A stretch of DNA of 64,000 bases from Ipomoea triloba (taxonomy: Eukaryota > Streptophyta > Magnoliopsida > Solanales > Convolvulaceae), in the NCBI RefSeq assembly GCF_003576645.1, contig NC_044929.1, positions 2,329,372-2,393,371 of the forward strand. Direction: 5' to 3'. Shown in pieces: positions 10,742-22,449 of this stretch. Within the stretch, counting starts at the first letter, position 1. Every line of letters begins with the position of its first letter. Made by a program: the position numbers and the translations under genes. The notes below the pieces were generated by a model. The model did not search any database and was not told the DNA's origin. It was given only the letters and a program-made list of their open reading frames with translations.

Positions 10742-13700
10742 TCAAGTGGGCAAATAAAGCAGCAGCTCACCTCCATCACTGGCTATAGCCAAAGCACCGG
10801 CCTCTGAATCATCTGTGGCAATACTTGAAACCGACGCATCTGACAAGAAAATTTCAAAGTCCAGTCAATCTAATCTACCAAACATATTAGCTGGTCTGAG
10901 AATACAAATTAAAGATATGCAAGATGTTCAAAAAGTAGCAAACTTGAGAATTCATGGTTGTTCAAGAATTCAGTCACAAGATAAGAACATTTTACCTTGT
11001 CTTGTTTACTATTCATTGGTCAAACAAACTATTTCTTTTTACTTATTTTCTTATATTTTAAATTTAATTTTTGAGTTTAATAATACTTTTAATGTAGTTT
11101 CTAAATATATAAAATTTAAAAATAGGACAAAGCGGTACCAAACATGATCCAAATTTCCGACATGATGAATGAGTTATAGAGAAATTTTATTAAAATATGG
11201 TCTAAATATACATTAATTTTGAAGTTTAAAAAATGATTTCACATAGATTATTTTTTAGATGAAGGTCAATAGTAAACATAATCATGCATCTGAGTGGAAT
11301 TAAGTTTGTGAAAGAACTAACTAGTGATAAGAATTACCTTTGAAATGATGCAAACTACCAAGCTTAGTTCCAGTGATTAAGTCCCACATGTAGACTTGTC
11401 CATCACTTCTACCAATAATTCCGCGGCCAACAGAGGCACCAACTAGTGCAGCTCTACAACAAACTGAATTTTATGAGACATGGGAAAGTCAATGTGATAA
11501 AGTACAAGAAATGAACTGAGAGTCAAATTAAATCTTCTCTACACACAAGTATAGAGAGTTAAGGGAGAATGTTCTCTTCAAATGAAGAATCTAAAGCAGG
11601 GTCCATTTTAACATATTTATAGGAAAATCTCACCTCTGGTATTATCCATGTGTAGAGAACATGGCATAAGAATATCATATGAAGAAGGTAAACACTATGA
11701 AACATAATCCTTCTGAGATAATGTATGTCTCTAGAGAGATCTAAAGTTATGCATTGTGTACCTGGGTTCCAGCACATCCCCCATGATTAAAGTGTTTTTA
11801 ACCAGTAAAGCAAGCCTCCAACTTCTAAGTGGGTCACTTTGCTCACTTGATTGGTGCCTGTGTTTATCAAGATCTGGAGCAGTAGAAACCAGAAACCATG
11901 CCACCACCTCGTCACCCTCTGTGTAGCTGAGAACTTGGTTGTAGCCCTTTTCTGAAAATGATGCTTTTGTGGCCTCCATGATTTCATTATGGACCTCAGT
12001 GCATAGGTCTACAGGGATATTGCATTTTGCCTTCCACGTAAACAGACTAAGAGGAACACATCCAAAAATTGAAGTATGTGAAGAGAATTTGGATACAAGA
12101 ACTCTCTTGTCTATGTCCCTGGAAAATAAAACACCAAAAAATGGGTCTGAGTCAATATTAATATGCACCTACATGAAACAGGAGAGAAACTAAAATAATA
12201 AAATAAATCTACACTAAAGCACATAATCCTTGGACCACCATTGATTCACAGGACAAAGGGAAAAGACAGAACAATTCCAAGTGACAAACTCTGCAAAACA
12301 CTGAACTGGGTTCTCACAAGATCTTATCTTTGGAAACCATTATGCCTTGGCTACAATAAAAAGGGGCATAATAAGAACTTTCCAGATGCTCACACTATGC
12401 ACATTGATTTTCTCATGGTCAAACCAATCTTATTAAAACAATCAGGAATACATAGAGACCGGAATTAACAGCATCTTTTCAGCATTAAACATTATTTTAC
12501 AGCAAAAGAAAATAAAATAAGAAAGTTGCTGCAATGTTTAGATTTTCTTTAAAACCTATTTATAATTGTTAATCAAGGTATTGGGTATTATTTGGAACGT
12601 TTACTGTTGCACATGAGTCCTGCATTATAATAAAAAAATGTGCATTGCATAACATTCAGACAATAGAATGTAAGGAAAACTTATTTACCATAGGATGAAC
12701 TCCCCAAAACCATAAAGGCCAAGAACCAAATATAAAAAGTTTGGTATTCTCTTCAATTCCATTAAAGGAGGCATGCAACTTGGTGATTGCACAAAGAACT
12801 CTTCTGTTGACTTGCTGCATATTGAGCATCAGAATTAGATGTAAAGATAACCTGTTTGATGGTGAACCATCATTTTTTTCTTTAATAAGTTTAAAAATAA
12901 TAAATCGATGGTTATTCAATTTGGACCAAACTTAAAGAACCATTGACTGTTCAAGACATTAACTTGCATCCATAAATGATGTCAAGTTAGATCAAATCAG
13001 GGAACATGTTAATATTTTATCATGGAAGACCTAATTAAGATTTATTTTGTCAAGCTCAATCCTTATATCCTCTCTTTATAACTCAACCTATCAACGTATC
13101 GGTAAGATGACTTGCACCTATACTTGTCCATAATACTATCCAGTTTGCAAGAAAAGATCACTAAATGTACTAAGCAACAATATATGCATTTAAAAAAAAA
13201 AAAAATTGAATGACAAAGTATGGATAGAATGACATTAAAGAGTAGAAATGTAAGAACTGAATTCTCTGCATAAGGAATTTCTGACTATTGCAATGCAGTA
13301 CTTGGTAAATGAATGTAGGGGAATGAGAATTACTGCAATCTAAGACATGAGGCATATTACCCCCAGAGATCCAGGTGATACTTATTAAGTATGCCAAAGC
13401 AAATATCTTACTATTAGTTCTCTTAACAGTCAAACCTGAATTTCAACTAAGATTAACCTCAGATGGCAAGGATTATGCAAACTGAATTTGAAGCGCAGTG
13501 TTCAGAAACAGTCACCTCCATCTCGAGTTCATGAACCAAATGTTCAGCTTCCCACTGTCGTCAGCCGCAAGAAGGTGATGAGGTCTACAGACTAATATAC
13601 AACGAACACTTTCTGTTGATTGTAACCTAGCTATGACAGAAGTGTAACCATCTTTAATTTGCAGAATTTTTACTGCGTTATCCTCGAGATCTGATGTGCA

Positions 13701-16700
13701 TGCCAAGCATGGACAATATATGTCACCCTCCCTGAGAACATTACAAGGAGGTTAGTGTTTTAAGTACACAAACAGAAATGTAGTTTATACCTCTATTGAA
13801 GATATTCAACCTGCAGCATGGAGCTTTTATACTGTTCAACAACACAAGGTATTGCCCATGAGGAGAAAACTGTAAAGCAGTACTGTCCAGATCAATCTAC
13901 AGAAAGGAAGAACATATATATAAGATGATGACCAGAGCAGTAAAGCTACAGCTAATGAAAAATAGAAGGCAGAATTATCTTACATCTCTATCAAATGGTA
14001 ACATTAATGATGCATAGCCAACAAAAGAAGGGTTCCCCTCATCTTGTCTGATCATGGGTGCCTTGTATATAAAAAGCTTTCTTTCCTTTTGCAAAAAGGG
14101 GCCACATAAAACACATATACTGATTTCTCTCTCCACAGTAGTTACAAGTACCAGTGAAACTGGCATCGGATGAACATAGCAAGCAACAAACTTAAAAACA
14201 CCTTTTATCTCGCTCTTATTATGTTCTATATCCATATGATTAATGAAGTTTGAATCATCATTGTCATGTTTCTCTTCATCCATACCATCATAAGTATCCA
14301 TCCTTTGGTTTTGCATATATGACAATGGAGAAGTAACAAAATTTTGCTCTCCAGGTGCATTAAATTTAGATATTTCTTGGCATGAATTAGTTGGATGAGC
14401 ATCTGAATTATGAATACCATCCAATATCCTACTATTTTCTTGATTTTGCAACGTAGGGGCCACATCATGAAGCACACAATTAGTACTTGCCACTCTATCC
14501 TCATTATGGGGGCATAGGGGAGAGCCATCAATTTTTTGTTCATTACCACAGAAATTTCTTTCCACTACGTTTCTCTGGTCATGATCATTCCCTTGTGACA
14601 AGTGAATAGCATTTGAAGGATTCACTTTAGCACCTTCCTCTGCAGCACAGTCATCTCTAAACTCCCTGCATACGATACTTTCTGAGAGATGAACACATTC
14701 GACCACTGGTTCAGCACTGAGGGTTTCACTACTGACGAACCCACATCCATTTATTGTGTTTGGAACTTTTTCTGTTGAAGCCGGGACATGAACCTTCCTG
14801 CATGCTATGCTGGTACCGCTTCTCCTCATGTCTGTTCAACAACTCACATAAATACTCAAAAAAGTGTATACTTTTTTCTGCAAACGATATACAGCAACCA
14901 AGTAAAAAGATCCAGTTTAATTTGATTATATGAATTTTTACCTACTGAGCTAAATTCAACTAAAACATAATCCAATCTAGTTGGAGTCAGTTATCAGATT
15001 TGTTATCCATGAACTCTTGGTAAGCAAACAAATGAATTTCCAGCCAATAAGTCTATGGCTAAATAGAAAAATATCATAAGTCTCAGAAAGCAGGAAAATC
15101 TTCCCCAACGCTCTCCTAAAAGAATCCCAGCCAATTTTAACAAATAAATAAAATAAAATGTTCAGAATTGACAGCTAAACTAAAGTTTGATGCCCAATGC
15201 TGAAAAAAGATGCAGGAAGAAGCAAGAAAGAAATGGACATTTTGGGACATCTTGAAACTGATGCCTTCTGCAGGGAAATTAGTGTGAGACTTCTATAGAA
15301 TTAAGTAATTAACACTACAGAATCAAAATTTCATAAAAGATGGCAGTCCTTAAACATCAAAAAGTCAATACATAGGATAGCTATTAATGCAATATTTTGT
15401 TAGGTATGCATGATTAACTATATTTGGTGACCTGCTTTGTGCATATTCCCTGTCAAATGGTACGTACGGCATAGAGTAAATTCTACTTTTAATCCTAAAA
15501 GTTTAAACTAAGCAATTATTTCATTCAAAATGTTTTAACAGTTTCAATTTCTTCATGAAGGTTTGACATTGGTTTCAATTAGATCCACAAATCAGTTTCT
15601 GGTCTATCAAACACAAGCAGTTATTATACCTGACATGAATAAGGACAAATTTTGCATTTAACTTAGTTTTCAGACCAAAAAGTGAAATTTACTCATCAAG
15701 AGATCAAGTTAAATGAACAAAAAACTCACCTTCTTTGGAATTCTTGCATAAATCCATCTGGAAATCGTGGGAAACTAATGAATTTTCTTCTGAGTCAACT
15801 ATATCTGGTACTACCTTTGTTTCACATAGTCTAGTATAAAGATCTGGAGAACTTTGTTCAGCTTCAACAATTTCACATGACTGAGGTAGTTCAGTATCTG
15901 GAACATATCCACCCTCATCATTGTCAAAACTATCAGGAATTATGAATTCTGCATGCCCACTACATGGTAAAACTGAAGCATGACTTCTGTCAGGAAATTC
16001 AATCTTTTCCTTCATTTCCAAATCTGAGTTCTGAGAAAGCTTGCTAACTTTGAGATAGCAAATATTCAATCAGAATACAATGGGGATTGATAACAGTAAT
16101 TACTAAACCTAAAGTGCAGAGGTCAACATACCGCACGTGCCAGCGGCATGGTCAGTCTTATTTTCTTCCTGAGACATGCAGGTAGATTTTTCTGGGGGCT
16201 TTACACTATTCGCTTTCCGCCTTGAGAATGTCTTCAGCAGAGGAAGTGCCCGAGGGAGCAAAACTGTCATCATTGACTTGGCTACTTCCTGATCAAATGT
16301 CTCAAACTCACTCTTTGCTGAGCTTACATTTGAACTAGGTATTCCCAATTCATTTGTGTGTGAATCAGCTCTTAAAACATTAGGAATGACTGTGTCAGGA
16401 GCACTTATTTCATCCTTCACATTGGTTGAATTAAGATTTAAAGAGTCAGCTGCAAGAAGTAATGACCATAATTTAAGAGGATAAGAATTTGGAGATGTTG
16501 CATAAGCCAACAGATAGAAAAGATTTGAAAGGTTATAGAAATAAATAGTTGAGCCAAGGTAGAAAATGAATTATTAATCATGATACCTGTTGGGTCATCC
16601 AAGGTATCATGTGCGTAAAGGTTGGCATCATTTGTTAAGCACAAGCCGTTTGTGACCTGTTTTTCTTCATTATTTTCCTTTATAAAGGAGTTACTTAGCA

Positions 16701-19477
16701 CCTCAACTTTGAAAACTTCTGACCTGTCAGACTGTGAGAACTTAAGAACATTTGCTTAACCAGAATGGTTGATTCTCAATAATTCTGGACTAGATTAACC
16801 CAAGATCAGATGAGAGAAAGGTAAGTAATGGCCAATTCAAGGCCTAACTCTATATTATCTTCAACAAGGAGAATAGAAAGATGAGTGGTCACAAGGGAGA
16901 AACGTAGAGACTATTAACTGAGAATGGAGTTAAGAAGCAACAGAAAAGAGGTGTAGCGATAGAGACTTACAGGTTTTCCATCTTTTGGCAAAATGCCCAC
17001 TTCTTCTAAGGGCAATTGACTTTCAAAACTAGAACACTTGTTTTCATCTTGGGAAAAGAGACCATTCACTTTAGGATGATCATTTGTATTTGAAGGTGCC
17101 ACATGTGAAACATTCTCCTCTGAAACTTGGTTTTCTTCTTTTCGCACTATACTTTCGAGTCCCACTGACCCTGGCAACACTTTTAGACTATTTCTTGGTT
17201 CATGCCTCTTCCCAGTAGAATGTGAAGCATCAAGGTTATCATTTTTGTCCTGGTGTCTATGTTTTTTTAGACCCGTATTCCTGTACGAGTTAACACTCAT
17301 TATTTTTTCTCTCCTACTTCTCTTTCCAGTTGTTTGTGGTTTTTTCAAGTGTAGAAGCAGGTTGGGATCTGCACTTGATACAATGCATTGGCTCTGATTG
17401 TTAGTCTGCAAAGCCACACTGTTAGAGAAGTTGGACCTTGGCGACAGCTTTTCTGCAGCTTCATTGATATCTGACACCAGTTCCCTGAGTAGCCTCTGAA
17501 CAAACGGATTTTTGAATCCAAAAACCTGGAAAGCAAACGGAAAGAGAAGAAACAAATTAGTACATTAAGTTCTGCTGAATACAGAACATAGCCGGCACCC
17601 CTTCCATTTTTATTTAAAAAATAAATGCATGCTTTCCACTAAAGTCGCATTGAAAAAAAAAACTCTTTACACCATCATAGTTAATAAGGGGGGAGGGACT
17701 CAGCTATAATAATTACATGCAGTGTCAGCATTATGCACTCACTTCCACACCATCTATTTTACAGGAGAATCTCTTCCCAGGCAATGACTTTATTCGAGGA
17801 CAGCCTTTCTTCTGAAAGAACTCCCACGCAATATCAGGAGTTTGCCCACTAGTTGATTGGCCATCTGTAGAACTAATCTGTGCAGAGAGAAAGGCAGGCT
17901 TCAATGTAACATCAATAACAATAATGCATTTTCTATTTTTCTAGCAGTTGAATCATTGCAACACACCATGAAAAGGGGCCCATTAAGGCCTTCAAGGATT
18001 TCCATTTTATAGGTAACTCCATTTTGATTACGTAAAGCTTTGTACCCAACAGGATAAGGATAGCGGTCTTTGCCCTAAAAGAAAAAACAATAGAATATGA
18101 AGTTAAGCATAAATCAAAATTATGTAGAGCATGACAAAGATATGGCTATACACTTGTGACTCAGGAGTTGTGTCTTATATGGTAGTTCCTAGGGGCATAG
18201 ATATAGCCCTTTCATACAAAGCATATAAATAGCAAACTGGATAGAAGCAAAATTAAGACATCATCTTTGAGATTTTAAAAATTGGAGGACCTACAAAACC
18301 TACTTCAAAATCCATAGCTGAAGGTCCATAGACAAAACTAAACAAAGTAATATTAGGTAAGATGTCTTAAAGATTAATATAAAATACGGCGTAATAACTA
18401 TGCATCCTTACTAACAACTTCAGCTTTTATATGAGGTGGAACACATACTTCAATAAGGTATCCAAGTAGGGGCAAAGGTCTTAAGTTTTAAATCTCAATC
18501 ACAAACAGATCATCAAAATATTTCCACATATTTGTCCCATCAAAATGAAATTAAAAAATGTGGCTCACACTCAATGGGACATGTTGAGGATGAATATAAA
18601 AATAAAAATAAAAAAAAAAAAATTAATGTGTATATCTTATTAATGACACTTCAGTTTCCTGATGACAGATGTTAACATAACCCTTAAAAACAAACTATGA
18701 ATGATCAATGACCAATTCTTTTTTTTTTTTCCAGCTTGAAGGCAAACAACACATTTAGAAGACTAAAGTTATCAAGAACAGACATTTATACATTTTCTCC
18801 ACATAATCCAGTTATAGAGTAACAATTTGTCCATCATGCACTCATTTGATACTACTCATACTTGTGCACAAATTATACATTTGCTGAAGGTAAGACCAAT
18901 TAACTCAAAAAGGAAAATGCATAGATATCAATAAGCACAAATACATATGCACACAATATGTATCAAATTCAGCAAAAAGTGTCACCATCTTATTGAGGGA
19001 GGAGATCATATACAAACAAACTAGCAAGATTACAACGTACACAGCTAATATTGCTTTAGAAACACTGAATTACAGAGAAATGTTAGTGTTTAGTTTAGAG
19101 AACTTGTAGGTGCCAAAGACCATGCCTTGAGCTTACAGGCGATGTACCTCTCAAATTGCTAACGGTACTAGAGAAAAGTGCCTTGTTAGTATAGTGCCTG
19201 CAGGCACAGTATAATTTTCTTCTAATATATGTTCAATTTGCACAATGATATGAGATTTTGAACTTCAATTGCCCTCCAAAATTTATATCTTATGAAAAGT
19301 TAATGATTAATCATTACAAAATATGAAATTATAAGAAGCAATAAACTAGGAGGGACGATCATATAGAAAGGAAACGGAAAATCGAACCCTAGAGGAGCTC
19401 CAATACTTCTTGTCCCAAAGACCGCTGTAAAGCTTGCCGATAGAGACGATCTCCAGCCCGTCGGATTTCTCATCCAT
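10742..19477 (-). CDS. FYRN/FYRC domain protein with C-terminal WD40 repeats (putative chromatin factor)
   Basis: Fourteen exons on the minus strand: 19477-19388, 18074-17967, 17877-17743, 17525-16971, 16731-16587, 16449-16132, 16047-15730, 14831-13984, 13896-13811, 13731-13516, 12814-12689, 12118-11762, 11453-11338 and 10839-10742. All join in phase with GT-AG introns to give 1171 residues. The N terminus (about 8-65) is an FYRN domain: SIGKLYSGLWDKKYWSSSRG, then RYPYPVGYKALR and ITYKMEI-like VTYKMEI. An FYRC domain follows (about 58-135): GLNGPLFM, IAWEFFQKKGCPRIKS, FGFKNPFVQRLLREL. A long Ser/Asn-rich, probably disordered middle (about 140-770) contains a basic KRSRREK patch. From about 770 on are WD40-like blades (LQFSPHGQYLVLLNS, LLAADDSGKLNIWF, GRSDGQVYMWDLITG, ALAIASDGGELLLYLP). 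FYR domains occur in Trithorax-type histone methyltransferases and JmjC demethylases. No SET or JmjC domain is present here, so a nuclear, chromatin-linked scaffold role is inferred. Exon 11 must be read in a frame other than its longest ORF. Confidence 0.88.
18075..19387 (-). other. Long first intron of the FYR-WD40 gene
   Basis: This is a 1.3 kb AT-rich intron between the exon ending YWSSSR and the exon starting GKDRYPYPVG, so the intron splits the FYRN domain. It contains A-rich and T-rich runs near 18600 and 18720 but no open frame and no repeat that I can define. Confidence 0.7.
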
Positions 19478-19785
19478 AGCAGCTCACGGAATTCTTTTTT
19501 CTCCTTCTCTGTTTCTCTATCTTCGATTCTTCGTATCTATGTTTCACTGTTTTTAGAGAGAATAGAGTATCCGAATAGGAGATCCAGGGAGGGAGAGCCG
19601 AAGAGGGCAGCAAATTTCGAGAGTTCAAATGGCGGGAACCCAATTTGACGTACGAACACTTCCCTCCATTTTATTTCCATTATTTTACTTTTTCAATGTT
19701 TTAAATATCCTTTTTAATCCTCCCCTCGCCACCATTTTTTGGCAAATTATGCTATGAACCCGGAGTAACATTACAAGGTATACCC

Positions 19786-20785
19786 TTATTCATATACACA
19801 ATTTTAGAATTTTATGTTCACAATTTTAAAACTCTGTATTCACAATTTTAAAACTCAATATATGTTCACAATTTTAGAATTCAATATTCGCAATTTTAAA
19901 ATTCTATATTCACAATTTTAGAACTTTATATTTACAATTTTAAATCGCAATACACACAATTACATTACTCAATATTCACAATTTTTTAATTCTATATTCA
20001 AAATTTTGTTATATATATTCAAAAATTGCGTTATACTATTGAATATAGATGATGGGGAATATACCTCGGGACAACAGCGGCCAAAGGCATATGGGGTCGA
20101 ATACAATGCCCTTCGAACGCCTCTTAGGTCGGGTATAACAAACCAACCGTATCCCCTTCCCGATCTACCATCCATAACCCTGTGGAAAAGGTCATGTCAA
20201 GATCAGTTCGGAAGTCGGTGATCGACCCGACCTCACTCCCTTTAACATGATCGATTCCCTTTCCCCTGACTAGGAAACTCAGCAATAATTGTTAGTCACG
20301 TGTACGACTTTTTTAACTACACGGGTTATAACTGATGCATGTCCTCCACATGCTTAGCATGCCGAGAGCCCGGGAGCTGTTCCCCACCTGACCTATAAAT
20401 ACCCACATTTAATGAGGTAAGAGGATCTTTTGACTGTTTTCGGAGTAGACTAATTAAAGAGCTCGGGACCTATAATTATTGGCCCCGTTCCCGACCTAAT
20501 ATAATACAACTTTCGTACTCTTACTCACAGATACTATATCGGTGTCGTATTGTGGTCGGTATTTACTCCATCAATATAATTATGAAATTATGAATATAGA
20601 GTTCTGAAATTATGAACATAGAGTTCTAAAATTGTGAACTCTATATTCACAACTTGTTATGTAGATTAAAAAATTGTGTTACAGTGTTGAATATCGAGTT
20701 ATGAAATTGTTGATATAGAGTTTTGTAATTGTGAATATATATATAGTTCTAAAATTGTGAATATAAAGTTCTAAAAGTGTGAACA
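19786..20785. repeat. Fold-back minisatellite split by an LTR
   Basis: From 19786 to 20045 the sequence repeats TTCACAATTTTAAAACTCTA-like units of about 20-28 bases. From 20574 to 20785 the same unit appears inverted (GTTCTAAAATTGTGAATATA). The two arms are therefore inverted relative to each other, with the LTR at 20050-20573 close to the centre. A smaller version of such a unit is at 1974-2110. Confidence 0.65.
20050..20573 (+). mobile_element. Probable solo LTR, 524 bases
   Basis: The block begins TGATGG and ends CCATCA, a TG...CA pair with a 6-base inverted terminal repeat. It has a TATA box (TATAAATACC at 20394), followed by CTCGGGACCTATAATTATTG and a U5-like end. Flanking 5-mers are ATAGA (20045-20049) and ATATA (20574-20578), a possible target duplication with one mismatch. 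There is no internal domain beside it, so it is probably a solo LTR left by recombination. The lineage is not determined, but its layout resembles the LTR near 43.1-43.5 kb. Confidence 0.7.
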
Positions 20786-20962
20786 TGGATCCGGGACCAT
20801 CGCATAACAACCACCATTTTTTTTGTCAGGCCATGATGTGTCCTGGTAGTCCCTTTAAGCCCGAACCTCAATACAATAGGAGATTCGAATTCTCGACCTC
20901 TCTTAAGTAACAATAGTGCACAACCACTCATGCCAAGTTGCCAACTAAGTTGGCTCCACACC
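20783..20962 (-). mobile_element. SINE-like unit
   Basis: On the minus strand the unit begins near 20962 with a tRNA-like head. TTGGCATGAGTGGTTG is A-box-like, and GGTCGAGAATTCGAATCTCC contains the B-box core. It runs to an A-rich segment (20818-20825) and ends in GGTCCCGGATCC. It abuts the minisatellite arm. Exact ends are not resolved. Confidence 0.5.
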
Positions 20963-21359
20963 ACCACTTTTTTAAACTCTAATTTTGATACCTCAATTAT
21001 TTTTATTTTAAAATGTCAAATATGGTCTTTTAATCCTTTAAGTAAGTAAATGTAATTTTAAAATTTGTGCTAAGTTGTTCGTGTGGTCCCTCCACTTGAC
21101 AAAATTGGTGAACAATTAAGGGATCAAATTAACAATTTGAGAAAAATTGACGTTTTACACTTTTACATTGCAAAATAAAAAATTGATTACAAGATAGAAG
21201 TGCATGTAATTTTTTCTTTAAAAATATAATTACTTAACAATTTTCTTATAGGGAGTTTGGTATGTTCTTATCAATTAAATTATTGAGAAAATATTTCCAA
21301 TAAATGCATTTAATTGTAATAACTTTACAAAAAAAAATAATTAACAATAACAATTAATA

Positions 21360-21495
21360 TGATGAGAACTATTGTGTTTGTATTAAACAACTCAATCATG
21401 ATTGTAAAGGTTACAAAGGTATATATAAGAGAAGAGTTATAGCCAGACTAGAACATAGTGTGACTCAAACATGTAGAGTCCTAATACTCCCCTCA
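21360..21495 (-). mobile_element. Copia-type 3' LTR edge with polypurine tract
   Basis: On the minus strand the sequence reads CTTGAGGGGAG (complement of 21486-21496), a polypurine tract, directly followed by TATTAGGACTCTACATG, which resembles the TGTTAG... start of copia LTRs. A TATATATACC box follows toward 21430. The opposite LTR end and the internal domain are missing. The TG start appears mutated to TA. Confidence 0.4.
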
Positions 21496-21623
21496 AGCGG
21501 AGGGTATAATAGTAACTTGCAGCTTGTTTCTCAAGAAAGAAAACCTGGGCGGCATACTCCCCTCAAGCGGAGGGTATAATAGTAACTTGCAGCTTGTTTC
21601 TCAAGAAAGAAAACCTGGGCGGC
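21484..21623. repeat. 70-base perfect tandem duplication
   Basis: Two adjacent copies, 21484-21553 and 21554-21623, are identical as far as I can see. Each contains CTCCCCTCAAGCGGAGGGTA and TTGCAGCTTGTTTCTCAAG. The unit includes the copia-like polypurine tract. Perfect identity suggests a recent duplication or an assembly artefact. Confidence 0.9.
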
Positions 21624-22449
21624 ATAGGCGCTTAGCTTGACCCTAAATTAATAGTGAGAATGCTCATTTATTGTTTGATATTGTTAGGGTCGAGAATTTA
21701 ATTACCACTACAGAAATAAGTATAGCTAGTAGCTCAGACACAACTTTATTTCTTTTTATATGCTTAAAGATAAGGCCCTTAAAGTATTTGCTCAACAATC
21801 CTTCTAGACACCTAGTGCTGCACTTGGCCCTTCCGGGCTCTGCCCAACAATTTCCTATAGCTAGCCACTTGAATTACACTTGCCCCACACACATGTCATC
21901 CTTAATCGCACAATTTACCGCTTGGTAGGGTTAAATGCTAAAACAACTCGCTTGTTAGGGTTAAATACTAAAACAACTTTATTTTTTTTGTACTTGCATA
22001 ATAGTCAATACCACGTTTCGAAAGACAAGGTGTTGGGTTTGGCCATTCATGCCTCTGCCCAACTAATATATTTGTACTCAACAAGAAAAAACATGCATGA
22101 ACTAAAAGAGGGTGGAAATGATACCATATATACTACACTCTTCGCATAAAGCTGCTCATGAACAAAAGGTACATTTTGCAAATTATTACAAAATATAAAG
22201 CATGAAATCCCATACTTCATAGTATTTTATCCTTTGTATATATATATGTATGATCAAATGATGATATACAAAATATAATAGAAATCAACAAATCAAAGAA
22301 TACAGTTACCTAATTAACTTGCCTTTCTTAATTCTCTTAGCATAGGCATCTAGCTAGATGAGTGTTTGATGCCATAGTATACCAAAACATGTGTGCTTTC
22401 AAAGTAATAATATAATAGACATTTCAAATCCAAAATCATGATAGGTTAA

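Larger units (their letters stand above)
19478..22449. other. Repeat-rich intergenic region between the FYR-WD40 and SPL genes
   Basis: The first 150 bases hold the leader and promoter side of the FYR-WD40 gene. Then come a fold-back minisatellite (19786-20785) split by a probable solo LTR, a SINE-like unit (20783-20962), a copia-type LTR edge with a 70-base tandem duplication (21360-21623), and GGACTTGGCCC repeats (21780-22060). No gene is visible. Confidence 0.6.

Noticed and set aside
12656..12919. 87-codon frame over exon 11 of the FYR-WD40 gene
   Set aside because: The longest frame there is out of phase; the shifted frame joins both neighbouring exons and gives a WD-like sequence (LYGFGEFILW|D).
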